Below are positions 1-6,797 of a DNA stretch of 12,067 nucleotides, piece by piece. Location: assembly GCA_023136725.1 (NCBI GenBank), contig JAGLQR010000023.1:1-12067 (forward strand), read 5' to 3'. The notes under the pieces were generated by a model, which made no database searches, was not told the DNA's origin, and saw nothing but the letters and a program-made list of their open reading frames with translations. The translations under genes were made by a program, and so were the position numbers. The DNA comes from Candidatus Aminicenantota bacterium. Lineage in GTDB: Bacteria; Acidobacteriota; Aminicenantia; UBA2199. Positions within the stretch are counted from its first letter, which is position 1, and every line of letters starts with the position of its first letter.

Positions 1-998
1 CAAAGAAAAAGGGGAAAGAAGTTGTGCACGAGCTCGTTGCCCTCGGTTATGAGCCCGTCCCTTATCAATCAATAGTTGAGGGTAGTATAATGGATTCTGC
101 TGCAGTAGCAGATTCAATCCAGCATATTTTCTATGAAAGCAAGGTTAAGACCAATAATGTGTCGTTCGGAGTTTCCGGAAGTTCAGTTATCGTCAAAAAG
201 ATAGAAGTTCAAAAACTGAGTCCTGCGGAGATGCATGAACATATCCTTTGGGAGGCCAGGCCCCATATTCCTTTTACTCCGGAAGAGGTCAATATTGACT
301 ACGAGATAATTGACCAGCCTGATGCACAGCCGAACATGGCCAGTGTGATACTGGCTGCAGTTAAAAAGGAAAAGCTGAACGACTATCTGAATGTATTTGA
401 CATTTCTCAGAAAAAGGTTGAATTGGTCGATCTTGAATCGTTTGCTGTACTCAACAGCGTCCTGAAAAATTATGAAATGTACCAGGATAGAACAATTGCT
501 ATCATTAACATAGGAGCTTCTATCACCAATGTCGTGATATCCAAAAGAGGGAGTCCTGTTTTTGTCAGGGATATTGCACTTGGCGGAAACCAGTTCACAG
601 ATCTCATTCAAAAGGAATTGAACCTCAAGTATGAGAAAGCGGAGTCAGTTAAAAAGGGGAGGCAGGTTGATGGAGTATCTCCTGCTGCGGTAAAACCGGT
701 CGTAAACCTTATATTTGGCGAGCTTAAGAACGAAGTCAAAAAAACTTTCGAATTTTACAGGTCTAATACGATGGAGGGGAGAATCGACAATATCCTCCTG
801 AGTGGAGGAACTGCTAATCTTGACTCAATTCTTGACCTGTTCTCTCAGGAGTTCGATATCCCGTTTGAGATCGTCAATCCTTTTAATAATATTGAAATCA
901 ACGAGAAAAAATTTGATCTTAACTTTATCAGTGAAATGGCACCTGTATTCAATGTTGCCATGGGATTGGCCCTTAGGGCTGTCGGAGATGAAAAATGA
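1..998 (+). CDS. pilM: Type IV pilus assembly protein PilM (5' partial)
   Basis: PilM is a cytoplasmic actin/FtsA-like ATP-binding protein that docks on the N-terminal tail of PilN and links the inner-membrane alignment complex to the pilus motors. The frame is open to the window edge (first whole codon at 3) and reads KKKGKEVVHELVALGYEPV, matching the early beta-strands of PilM. The initiator and the first phosphate loop (usually GLDIGS) therefore lie upstream of the window, and the GTG at 24 is an internal valine, not the start. Visible landmarks are the second phosphate-type loop INIGASITNVV (around 505-537), the ALGG..F turn (around 578-597) and the adenosine-type motif ILLSGGTANLDSI (around 794-832). 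The stop overlaps the pilN start (ATGA at 995-998), so translation is probably coupled. The pilNOPQ neighbours make the call secure. Confidence 0.93.
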   Translation, partial: KKKGKEVVHELVALGYEPVPYQSIVEGSIMDSAAVADSIQHIFYESKVKTNNVSFGVSGSSVIVKKIEVQKLSPAEMHEHILWEARPHIPFTPEEVNIDYEIIDQPDAQPNMASVILAAVKKEKLNDYLNVFDISQKKVELVDLESFAVLNSVLKNYEMYQDRTIAIINIGASITNVVISKRGSPVFVRDIALGGNQFTDLIQKELNLKYEKAESVKKGRQVDGVSPAAVKPVVNLIFGELKNEVKKTFEFYRSNTMEGRIDNILLSGGTANLDSILDLFSQEFDIPFEIVNPFNNIEINEKKFDLNFISEMAPVFNVAMGLALRAVGDEK

Positions 999-1597
999 TC
1001 AAAGTTAATTTATTAAGTCCTGAAAAGAAGGATCTTGCGCCAGGTTTAGCGGCAACAGAATCTTTTGCTGATGAGGCAAGGGAACAACAGGTAAGCGTTC
1101 CTGCCATTATCGGAGCATTGGTTCTTACGGTATTTATTATAGGCGGAATGTATTTTCTTCAGGCAAATAAACTCAGTGATGTTAAAAAATTCCTGGAAGT
1201 GAGGAAGGCAAGGCTTACCGAACTTGAAGATGTTCTTCAGACACTAAAGGTTCTTGAGAATACCAAGAAGGTTTTGAAGAACAAGGTAGACATTATTCAG
1301 AGCCTGAATGCGAGAAAGCAGGTTGCTGTTAAGATGATGGATCAACTTTCCCGTGCACTTCCTGAAATGGTATGGCTTAACAATATGAAATTTAATAATC
1401 GGACTTTAAGCCTTAAAGGCAGTGCTCTTTCTAACAATCTTGTGGCTGATTTTATCAACAATTTGAAGAGCACAAATTATTTTAATAATATCAAATTCAA
1501 AGATTCAGTAAGAAAAAAGAAGTCTGGGGTTGATGTGTTTGACTTCAGGCTCGATTGCACTTTTTCTGATCCTACCAAGAAAAAGGGGACGGTGTAA
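995..1597 (+). CDS. pilN: Type IV pilus inner-membrane alignment protein PilN
   Basis: PilN is a bitopic inner-membrane protein. Its short cytoplasmic tail binds PilM and its periplasmic domain pairs with PilO. The protein has 200 residues, typical for the family. It opens with the hallmark PilM-binding motif MIKVNLLSPEKK, has one transmembrane helix at about residues 35-55 (VPAIIGALVLTVFIIGG), a coiled coil at about 58-105, and a small alpha/beta ferredoxin-like domain to the end (LPEMVWLNNMKF, then LKGSALSNNLVADFINNL). The start ATG at 995 overlaps the pilM stop and is preceded by GGAG at 984-987 with a 7-base spacer. An acidic segment (residues 20-32) between tail and membrane helix makes the cytoplasmic part slightly longer than usual. 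Confidence 0.93.
   Translation: MIKVNLLSPEKKDLAPGLAATESFADEAREQQVSVPAIIGALVLTVFIIGGMYFLQANKLSDVKKFLEVRKARLTELEDVLQTLKVLENTKKVLKNKVDIIQSLNARKQVAVKMMDQLSRALPEMVWLNNMKFNNRTLSLKGSALSNNLVADFINNLKSTNYFNNIKFKDSVRKKKSGVDVFDFRLDCTFSDPTKKKGTV
1583..1589 (+). promoter_or_regulatory. Ribosome binding site deciding the pilO start
   Basis: AAGGGGA inside the end of pilN, 9 bases before the ATG at 1599. It supports this start over the in-frame ATG at 1530. Confidence 0.6.
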
Positions 1598-1598
1598 A

Positions 1599-2192
1599 AT
1601 GGATTTGCAAAGTTTACCCTGGTATGGGCAACTGGGCGTATATCTGGTCATCGGAGCAGTCCTTTTTGGGTTTTTCTATTATCTTCACTATTCACCAACC
1701 AGCGAAACAATTGAAAAAATTGAATCCGACATTGAAGATGTTGAAAGCAAGATCAGGATTGCTGAGAGGCAGGAAGGTAAGCTGAAGCAATTAAAAGAGG
1801 AGATTGCCAACTATGAGGCAACTCTTGAAGAATTGAAGCTTATCCTCCCAGAAGAGAGTGAGGTAAGTCAGATAATCAAAAAGATTCAGTCAATTATCTC
1901 AAGTGCAAGATTGAAGATCGGGAAATTCGCAGAGCAAAATAAGAGTACAAAAAAGGTTTACATTGAAGTCCCCTATTCCATATCACTTGAAGGGACCTAC
2001 CATAACCTCGGCGTTTTCTTTGATCAATTGTCTCGCCTGCAGAAAATTTTTACAGTTAACAATCTTACGATCAACCCGATAAAAAAGAAAATTAGTGATT
2101 ATTCCATAAAAGCAAATTTCACCGCGTCAACTTATATTTACCGGAAAGCTGGAGCGAAGGCTAAGAGCAAACCCAAAAGAAGGAGGAGGTAA
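1599..2192 (+). CDS. pilO: Type IV pilus inner-membrane alignment protein PilO
   Basis: PilO is the inner-membrane partner of PilN. The heterodimer spans the periplasm and contacts PilP. From the ATG at 1599 the product is 197 residues: a short cytoplasmic start (MDLQSLPWYGQ), one transmembrane helix at about 12-30, a coiled coil at about 33-82 rich in E, K and L, and the PilO domain at about 88-182. The domain holds the family signature around YHNLGVFFDQLSRL (residues 134-147) followed by VNNLTINP. The frame opens earlier at an ATG at 1530, but that would overlap pilN by 68 bases and add an unrelated peptide. The ATG at 1599 has AAGGGGA at 1583-1589 and gives the standard PilO N-terminus. 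The tail ends in a run of basic residues (KSKPKRRRR), which is unusual for PilO. Confidence 0.92.
   Translation: MDLQSLPWYGQLGVYLVIGAVLFGFFYYLHYSPTSETIEKIESDIEDVESKIRIAERQEGKLKQLKEEIANYEATLEELKLILPEESEVSQIIKKIQSIISSARLKIGKFAEQNKSTKKVYIEVPYSISLEGTYHNLGVFFDQLSRLQKIFTVNNLTINPIKKKISDYSIKANFTASTYIYRKAGAKAKSKPKRRRR
2181..2189 (+). promoter_or_regulatory. Strong ribosome binding site of pilP
   Basis: AGGAGGAGG is a double Shine-Dalgarno core 5 bases before the ATG at 2195. The same bases encode the arginines at the end of PilO, so the basic PilO tail may partly reflect this overlapping signal. Confidence 0.7.
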
Positions 2193-2194
2193 TA

Positions 2195-2695
2195 ATGAAA
2201 AACATCTTATTCATTTTTCTTCTGGGCGCGTTGTTCCTGATTCCGCAGCAGGATAAGAAAGTTGAAGAAAAAAAAGCAGAGAAAGCTGTAAAGCCTGCAT
2301 CAGGTTCTGAATTGCAATCTGCACCTTTGCAGGGTGAATTTGTTTACAACCCGATGGGAAGGAGGGATCCTTTCTGGGACCTCTTGAAAAGGAACAGTTC
2401 AAAACTGAAGAAGAAGAGAAAAGCCGGCCTTGCCGGTCTTGATATTGATCAGCTTGAACTGGAAGGGATAGTCAAGAAAAATGGCGAATTTGTAGCTCTT
2501 TTAAAAGGACCGGATGGAAGGCCTTATCTAGTGAAAAAGGGAGATAGTGTCTATGATGGAGAGGTTCTGGAGATCGGAAGTCATATGGTTAAATTCAAGA
2601 AGATCCTGACAATAGCATTAGGTGGTACTAAAGTGAGAACCATCATTAAGAGACTAAATCCCGAAGAGGAGGATGAGAGAAAAAATGAGAACTAA
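2195..2695 (+). CDS. pilP: Type IV pilus assembly protein PilP
   Basis: PilP is the periplasmic bridge between the PilN/PilO dimer and the N0 domain of the secretin PilQ. The product is 166 residues: a hydrophobic export segment (residues 3-17), a lysine/glutamate-rich flexible stretch (20-50), the family motif YNPMGRRDPF (51-60), which is part of the segment that binds PilN/PilO, and a small beta-sandwich (about 82-155) with LELEGIVKKNGEFVALL and VKKGDSVYDGEVLEI. PilP is usually a lipoprotein. Here no cysteine follows the signal segment, so it is probably a cleaved or membrane-tethered periplasmic protein. The start lies 2 bases after the pilO stop behind a very strong AGGAGGAGG. The C-terminus (EEEDERKNEN) overlaps the start of pilQ. 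Confidence 0.9.
   Translation: MKNILFIFLLGALFLIPQQDKKVEEKKAEKAVKPASGSELQSAPLQGEFVYNPMGRRDPFWDLLKRNSSKLKKKRKAGLAGLDIDQLELEGIVKKNGEFVALLKGPDGRPYLVKKGDSVYDGEVLEIGSHMVKFKKILTIALGGTKVRTIIKRLNPEEEDERKNEN
2665..2672 (+). promoter_or_regulatory. Ribosome binding site of pilQ, within pilP
   Basis: AGAGGAGG ends directly at the ATG at 2673 and 12 bases before the ATG at 2685. A Shine-Dalgarno cannot serve a start with no spacer, so 2685 is favoured, although 12 bases is at the long end. Confidence 0.6.
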
Positions 2696-5111
2696 AAAAT
2701 TAACTTCAATATTGATATTTTTTGTACTGGTAGCTTTTTTTCTCAATGGAAAAACAGTTATAAAGGGTGTTGAGTATTTTAAAGGAGATGATTTTGTACA
2801 ACTTCATTTTGCTACTGATTCGATAATACCCATCCCTGATCTTTTCTATCCTATAGAAGACAACTTTAAATTTATCGTTATGAGGATAGAGGATGTTACA
2901 TTTGAGGGTAAAAACGAGAAATATTTCTTCAATTCTCCGGTTATTAAAGAGATTGAGTTGAAATCTCGCGAGAAAAACCTTGATGTTGAAATAAAACTGA
3001 AAAATAAAGCAAGTTACCGGGTTTTCAGCAATAGGAATGGCTTGTATATTGAATTTCCGGTATTGAAAGTTGAACCGAAAATAGAAATAGCTTCGCTTCC
3101 GGGTAAAAAGAAGGTTCGATCTAAACCGGAAATAAATCCAAAGGCTGAAAAAATTGAAAAAACTACAGGATTTTCAGGAAGTGGCGTATTGAAAAATGTA
3201 AGTTTTGAGGAGCGGAAGGGAAGTATGCTCCGATTTGGAATTGCTCTATCTAATAAGGTTAACTACAAAGTTATCCCGCTTGAAGAAACACCTGCCAGGT
3301 TAGCGATCGATCTTCATAATGTAAAATCAAAAAAAATCAACAAGAGGATCGGTCTTCTGAATGTGAAAGGGATTAGGGGATCTTATAATTCTCCTAAGAT
3401 TTTCAGGATTGTGTTCGATCTGGATTATCTGAAAGAATATAATGTTTTCTACAATGGCAACACTCTGGAAGTAGAGTTTAATAAAAAAACTCTGGCAAAG
3501 AATAAACAGGTGAAGAATCTTGTAAAATCTACACCTTCTGATTCCGAAGTTATGAAAAAATCGGTTTCGAAGAGTGTGGTTATTCCGATAAATAGTATTA
3601 AAGATGAAGCGTTTATTGAAAGACTTAAAAAGAAAGGAAAGGTAATAGAAAAGTCTCCTGAAGTTTCCGTTATTGCCAAAGATAAAGGTGCAGGGACTAC
3701 GGTTAAGTTGAACTCGAAACCGGAATTCTTTACAGAAGAAAAATCAGGTATAGAAAAGAAAGATCCTGAGAACTTTATCAAGATCGAAAATGATAAAGGC
3801 CCCAGTCAGATCGCATATTTGAAGAATACTATTGAGGAAGGCAGAAGGGAATATACCGGAACGCCGATGGACTTTTCTTTTAAAAATGCTGATCTTACAA
3901 ATGTCCTGAAATTCATTGCACAGGTATCAAATCTGAATATAGTGATTGATCCGGGTGTAACAGGAAGAATCTCTTCGGAGTTGAAGCAGGTTCCGTGGGA
4001 TCAGGCTCTTGAACTTTTCCTCAAGATTAATAGCCTTGACATGATCCTTGAGGGGAATATCCTCAGGATCGGAAATGTTGTCAAACTTGCTCAGGAAGCT
4101 GAAAAGAGGAGAAAACTTCAGGAAGCTCGCCAGATGGAAGGTAAGCTTGAAGTAATTACAAGAAAACTCAGTTACGCAAAAGCTTCTGATATAAAAGCAG
4201 TTTTATCCAAACAATTATCAAAAAGAGGGGAAGTCGTAGTAGATGACAGAACCAACATGTTGATAATTTCAGAAGTCAGAGACAATGTAGGGACTCTGGA
4301 TAAGTTGATTGACACTCTTGATTCTTCAAATCCCCAGGTGTCAATCGAAGCAAAAATTGTTGAGACATCCACATCATTCATAAGAAGTCTCGGTATACAA
4401 TGGGGAACAAACTTTATTGCAGATTCATATCATGGCAATCAGACAAATTTATCATTCCCGAATTCAGTGGGGATAGGTGGAGATGTGGTTACCAATCAAT
4501 TGAATCCCGGTCTCCCGAGTAATCTTGCCGGTGGAGGTTATGCGGTTAATGTTCCTGCCTCCGGAGCAGCAAATTCAGGAATAGTTTTCTCTCTGGCAAA
4601 TGCAGCTAATACTTTTCAGCTCACTACAGCATTGACAGCAATGGAATCTCAGGGAAAGGGAAGGTTGATCTCTGCACCGAAGATAACTACTCAGGACAAC
4701 ATGACTGCGAAGATCGTTCAGGGAGCAAGAATACCTATCCAGACAACACAGAATAATACGGTTACGGTTAGATATGAAAATGCAGCGCTCGAACTTGAAG
4801 TAACACCTCACATTACTGCAAAAGGGACAATTGTCATGGAAGTTTCAATAAAGAATGACTATCCGGATTGGGGAAACACTGTTCTTGGAAATCCACAGAT
4901 CATTACACAGGAAGTTGTTAATACTGTGACATCAAACGATGGCGGCACTATAGTAATTGGTGGTATTTTCAAAGTGGATGATTCTAACAGTTCTGATAAA
5001 GTACCCTTTTTGAGCAAAATTCCGATAATCGGAACATTGTTTAAGAATTCAACTAAAAGAAGAGAGCAGAAAGAATTATTGATATTCCTCACACCGAGGA
5101 TAGTAAAATAG
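2685..5111 (+). CDS. pilQ: Type IV pilus outer-membrane secretin PilQ
   Basis: PilQ forms the multimeric outer-membrane channel through which the pilus passes. The product is 808 residues with a signal peptide (about 1-22) and two AMIN-type beta domains (about 24-115 and 167-265) that bind peptidoglycan or orient the ring. A lysine-rich flexible linker follows (about 268-390). Next are the N0/STN domain (395-465, starting MDFSFKNADLTNVLKFIAQ), the N1 secretin domain (about 488-548) and the secretin beta-barrel core (551-808). The core ends with the conserved VPFLSKIPIIGTLF and LLIFLTPRIVK. The AMIN domains separate it from type II GspD. Two starts are possible. The ATG at 2673 touches the GGAGG at 2668-2672, leaving no spacer. 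The ATG at 2685 has a 12-base spacer, removes an extra MREK and gives the cleaner signal peptide, so it is preferred. Confidence 0.95.
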   Translation: MRTKKLTSILIFFVLVAFFLNGKTVIKGVEYFKGDDFVQLHFATDSIIPIPDLFYPIEDNFKFIVMRIEDVTFEGKNEKYFFNSPVIKEIELKSREKNLDVEIKLKNKASYRVFSNRNGLYIEFPVLKVEPKIEIASLPGKKKVRSKPEINPKAEKIEKTTGFSGSGVLKNVSFEERKGSMLRFGIALSNKVNYKVIPLEETPARLAIDLHNVKSKKINKRIGLLNVKGIRGSYNSPKIFRIVFDLDYLKEYNVFYNGNTLEVEFNKKTLAKNKQVKNLVKSTPSDSEVMKKSVSKSVVIPINSIKDEAFIERLKKKGKVIEKSPEVSVIAKDKGAGTTVKLNSKPEFFTEEKSGIEKKDPENFIKIENDKGPSQIAYLKNTIEEGRREYTGTPMDFSFKNADLTNVLKFIAQVSNLNIVIDPGVTGRISSELKQVPWDQALELFLKINSLDMILEGNILRIGNVVKLAQEAEKRRKLQEARQMEGKLEVITRKLSYAKASDIKAVLSKQLSKRGEVVVDDRTNMLIISEVRDNVGTLDKLIDTLDSSNPQVSIEAKIVETSTSFIRSLGIQWGTNFIADSYHGNQTNLSFPNSVGIGGDVVTNQLNPGLPSNLAGGGYAVNVPASGAANSGIVFSLANAANTFQLTTALTAMESQGKGRLISAPKITTQDNMTAKIVQGARIPIQTTQNNTVTVRYENAALELEVTPHITAKGTIVMEVSIKNDYPDWGNTVLGNPQIITQEVVNTVTSNDGGTIVIGGIFKVDDSNSSDKVPFLSKIPIIGTLFKNSTKRREQKELLIFLTPRIVK

Positions 5112-5120
5112 GAGAATATT

Positions 5121-5726
5121 ATGAAAAGGGAAAATATACTCTTAATCTTAGTCATTATGGTTTTTCTGGTATTACCATCCTGTAACAAACTTGAAAATGA
5201 AACAACTTCAGGTTCTGTTCTTTTGATAAATTCGATAACAGGGAATGATCTTGATGGTACTGAAGGATCAACAACGATCTTTATAGACGTTTTACAGATT
5301 AATGACGATGGGAGCATGACGATCTATAATGATAATGGAGTAGCTGAACTTACAGCAGTACTTTTGGATCCATATGTAAGTGCTAATGATACTACTTATT
5401 ATCAGAACATTGTAGTTGACCAAATTGATATTGAATATACAAGATCTGATGGATTGAATAATGAAGGTGATGTGATTTACAGTTTTTCACAAAAGGTAAC
5501 CTACATGGTTCCAATCGGGGATACGATCACTCTCCCCTTTGTCCTCGTTCAGCATGTAGCTAAACTTGAATCACCTCTTGTTGAACTTGTCGGATTGGGT
5601 TCGGAAAAAGTTTTGAAACTTGAAGCGAAAGTAACCATTCATGGTAAAGATGTTGGAGGTCACAGAGTAGCTCCTGCCGTAGGTGCTGTTTCTGTATGGA
5701 TATCCAATTTCGGGGATGCTGAATAA
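5121..5726 (+). CDS. Putative lipoprotein of unknown function, downstream of pilQ
   Basis: I do not recognise a named family. The 201-residue product starts with a clear lipoprotein signal: MKRE, a hydrophobic stretch ILLILVIMVFLVL, then the lipobox LPSC with the lipid-accepting cysteine at residue 21. The next residue is N, not D, which in proteobacterial rules favours outer-membrane sorting. The mature part is beta-rich without long helices. It contains VDQIDIEYTRSDGLNNEGDVIYSF at about residues 94-117, which looks like an Ig or jelly-roll strand pair, and a central LDPYVSANDTTYYQNI. No catalytic motif is visible. It starts 9 bases after the pilQ stop behind AGGAG (5110-5114), so it is probably co-transcribed with pilQ. 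A role in pilus biogenesis or in surface display is possible but rests only on position. Confidence 0.8.
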   Translation: MKRENILLILVIMVFLVLPSCNKLENETTSGSVLLINSITGNDLDGTEGSTTIFIDVLQINDDGSMTIYNDNGVAELTAVLLDPYVSANDTTYYQNIVVDQIDIEYTRSDGLNNEGDVIYSFSQKVTYMVPIGDTITLPFVLVQHVAKLESPLVELVGLGSEKVLKLEAKVTIHGKDVGGHRVAPAVGAVSVWISNFGDAE

Positions 5727-5741
5727 AATGGGGCTTTTTTC

Positions 5742-5748
5742 AGGAGGT
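5742..5748 (+). promoter_or_regulatory. Ribosome binding site deciding the second lipoprotein start
   Basis: AGGAGGT, a full anti-Shine-Dalgarno match, lies 3 bases before the ATG at 5752 (6 from the GGAG core end to the ATG). It rules against the in-frame ATG at 5683 within the preceding gene. Confidence 0.7.
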
Positions 5749-5751
5749 AAA

Positions 5752-6783
5752 ATGTTTAAAAGAAATGGACTTGTAATTTTACTGGTTTTTGGATTGGTTT
5801 TCCTGGCTTCCTGCACCAGAAGTAGTGTTGAGGATCCGGATATGACCGGAGGAGCAGGGTTCAGGATTCAAGTGTCCGGGACTGCAAGCCCTTCTGTACT
5901 ATATGTTCCGGAACATTTTCCGTCAGTTTATTCAGATATTACTGCCAGGGTTCTTAAAAATGATGGCTCTCCCGCAGTGAATTACACGGTTATCTTTCAG
6001 ACAGATATGTATGGATATTTTGATAACTATAAGATCAGTGATACCAGGTCAACCGATGGTGGAGGAAATGCCAGGATAAGGTTCTTCATTCCTCCCGGAA
6101 CAAGGGCAATAGGAGATACAAGAATAGATATTAAAGCAACAGTCGTAGATGACGGGCGAAATGATATCCCAATCCTCTCAGAGATCTATGATAATATCCC
6201 GATCAGGATTATACCTTATGATGCTCCTAAAGAAATGGTTGTTGTTTCCGGAAGTGTCTTTGCCTGCTCAGGTTCTCTAGGCCTTCCCGGAGTCGTGATA
6301 ACATTTTCAAATGGGGGCGGTCTTACTGTAAGCCGGAGTTCAGGAAGTTACGACATTTATGTTCCCTGGGGATGGACTGGAGATATTGAGGCGGAGCTTG
6401 AAGGTTTTTCATTCACTCCCCAGACAATCACGATTGTTTCACCTCTTTACACTGATAAAACCGGCCAGGATTTCTTTGGTACCGCTTCAGACTCCGGCCT
6501 TGTTGCCAATCCATCCACTTTTGAAGTTGGAGTAGCTGGGGCAACAGATCTTGAAGTTTGGGTCGGAAGTGTTGACAATGTGTGTGATATAACTTACAGG
6601 GTCGATTCCGGAGCAGACTGGATAGATATAACCAGTGCAGTTAACGGAACAACACCGAGTATAGTTACCTTTGATGTAATTGCTAACGGAACAACTAATT
6701 CAAGATCCGGTGAAATATCAATTATCTCTATTACAGCAGGGGTTATTTCTGAAGTGATAATTACAATAAATCAGGAAGGATAA
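5752..6783 (+). CDS. Multidomain lipoprotein with Ig-like, carboxypeptidase-regulatory-like and BACON-like modules
   Basis: From the ATG at 5752 the product is 343 residues with a lipoprotein signal: MFKRNG, a hydrophobic core, and lipobox LASC with the cysteine at residue 21. Three beta modules follow. The first is an Ig-like region of bacterial group 1 type (about 37-155, with SDITARVLKNDGSPAVNYTVIF). The second resembles carboxypeptidase-regulatory/CNA-B domains (about 163-243: VSGSVF, LPGVVITFSNGGG, GSYDIYVPWGW, GFSFTPQTITI). The third is BACON-like (about 250-343: NPSTFEVGVAGA, GADWIDITSA, ending VIITINQEG). Such modules bind carbohydrate or mucin, or act as spacers, in surface proteins. 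No enzyme motif is seen. The frame is open back to an ATG at 5683 inside the previous gene, but the AGGAGGT at 5742-5748 and the signal peptide fix the start at 5752. The function is unknown. It may be a surface adhesin or a secretin-associated lipoprotein. Confidence 0.82.
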   Translation: MFKRNGLVILLVFGLVFLASCTRSSVEDPDMTGGAGFRIQVSGTASPSVLYVPEHFPSVYSDITARVLKNDGSPAVNYTVIFQTDMYGYFDNYKISDTRSTDGGGNARIRFFIPPGTRAIGDTRIDIKATVVDDGRNDIPILSEIYDNIPIRIIPYDAPKEMVVVSGSVFACSGSLGLPGVVITFSNGGGLTVSRSSGSYDIYVPWGWTGDIEAELEGFSFTPQTITIVSPLYTDKTGQDFFGTASDSGLVANPSTFEVGVAGATDLEVWVGSVDNVCDITYRVDSGADWIDITSAVNGTTPSIVTFDVIANGTTNSRSGEISIISITAGVISEVIITINQEG

Positions 6784-6797
6784 AATAACATCTTTTA

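Noticed and set aside
24..26. GTG as the start of PilM
   Set aside because: Codons before it (KKKGKEV) continue the PilM family pattern, and the ATP-binding N-terminus would be missing. The gene is cut by the window edge.
183..611. Open frame on the - strand opposite pilM
   Set aside because: Composition is not protein-like for the window and it lies wholly antisense to a well-matched PilM. It is a shadow of the coding frame.
3449..3781. Open frame on the - strand opposite the PilQ linker
   Set aside because: Ser/Phe-rich sequence is the expected mirror of the Lys/Glu-rich linker. It has no ribosome binding site and no family resemblance.
2685..5111. Type II secretion secretin GspD as an alternative identity
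   Set aside because: The AMIN domains at the N-terminus and the pilMNOP neighbours fit PilQ, and no gsp genes are present.
4859..5317. Open frame on the - strand across the pilQ/lipoprotein junction
   Set aside because: It spans two well-supported + strand genes and their ribosome binding site, and has no recognisable domain.
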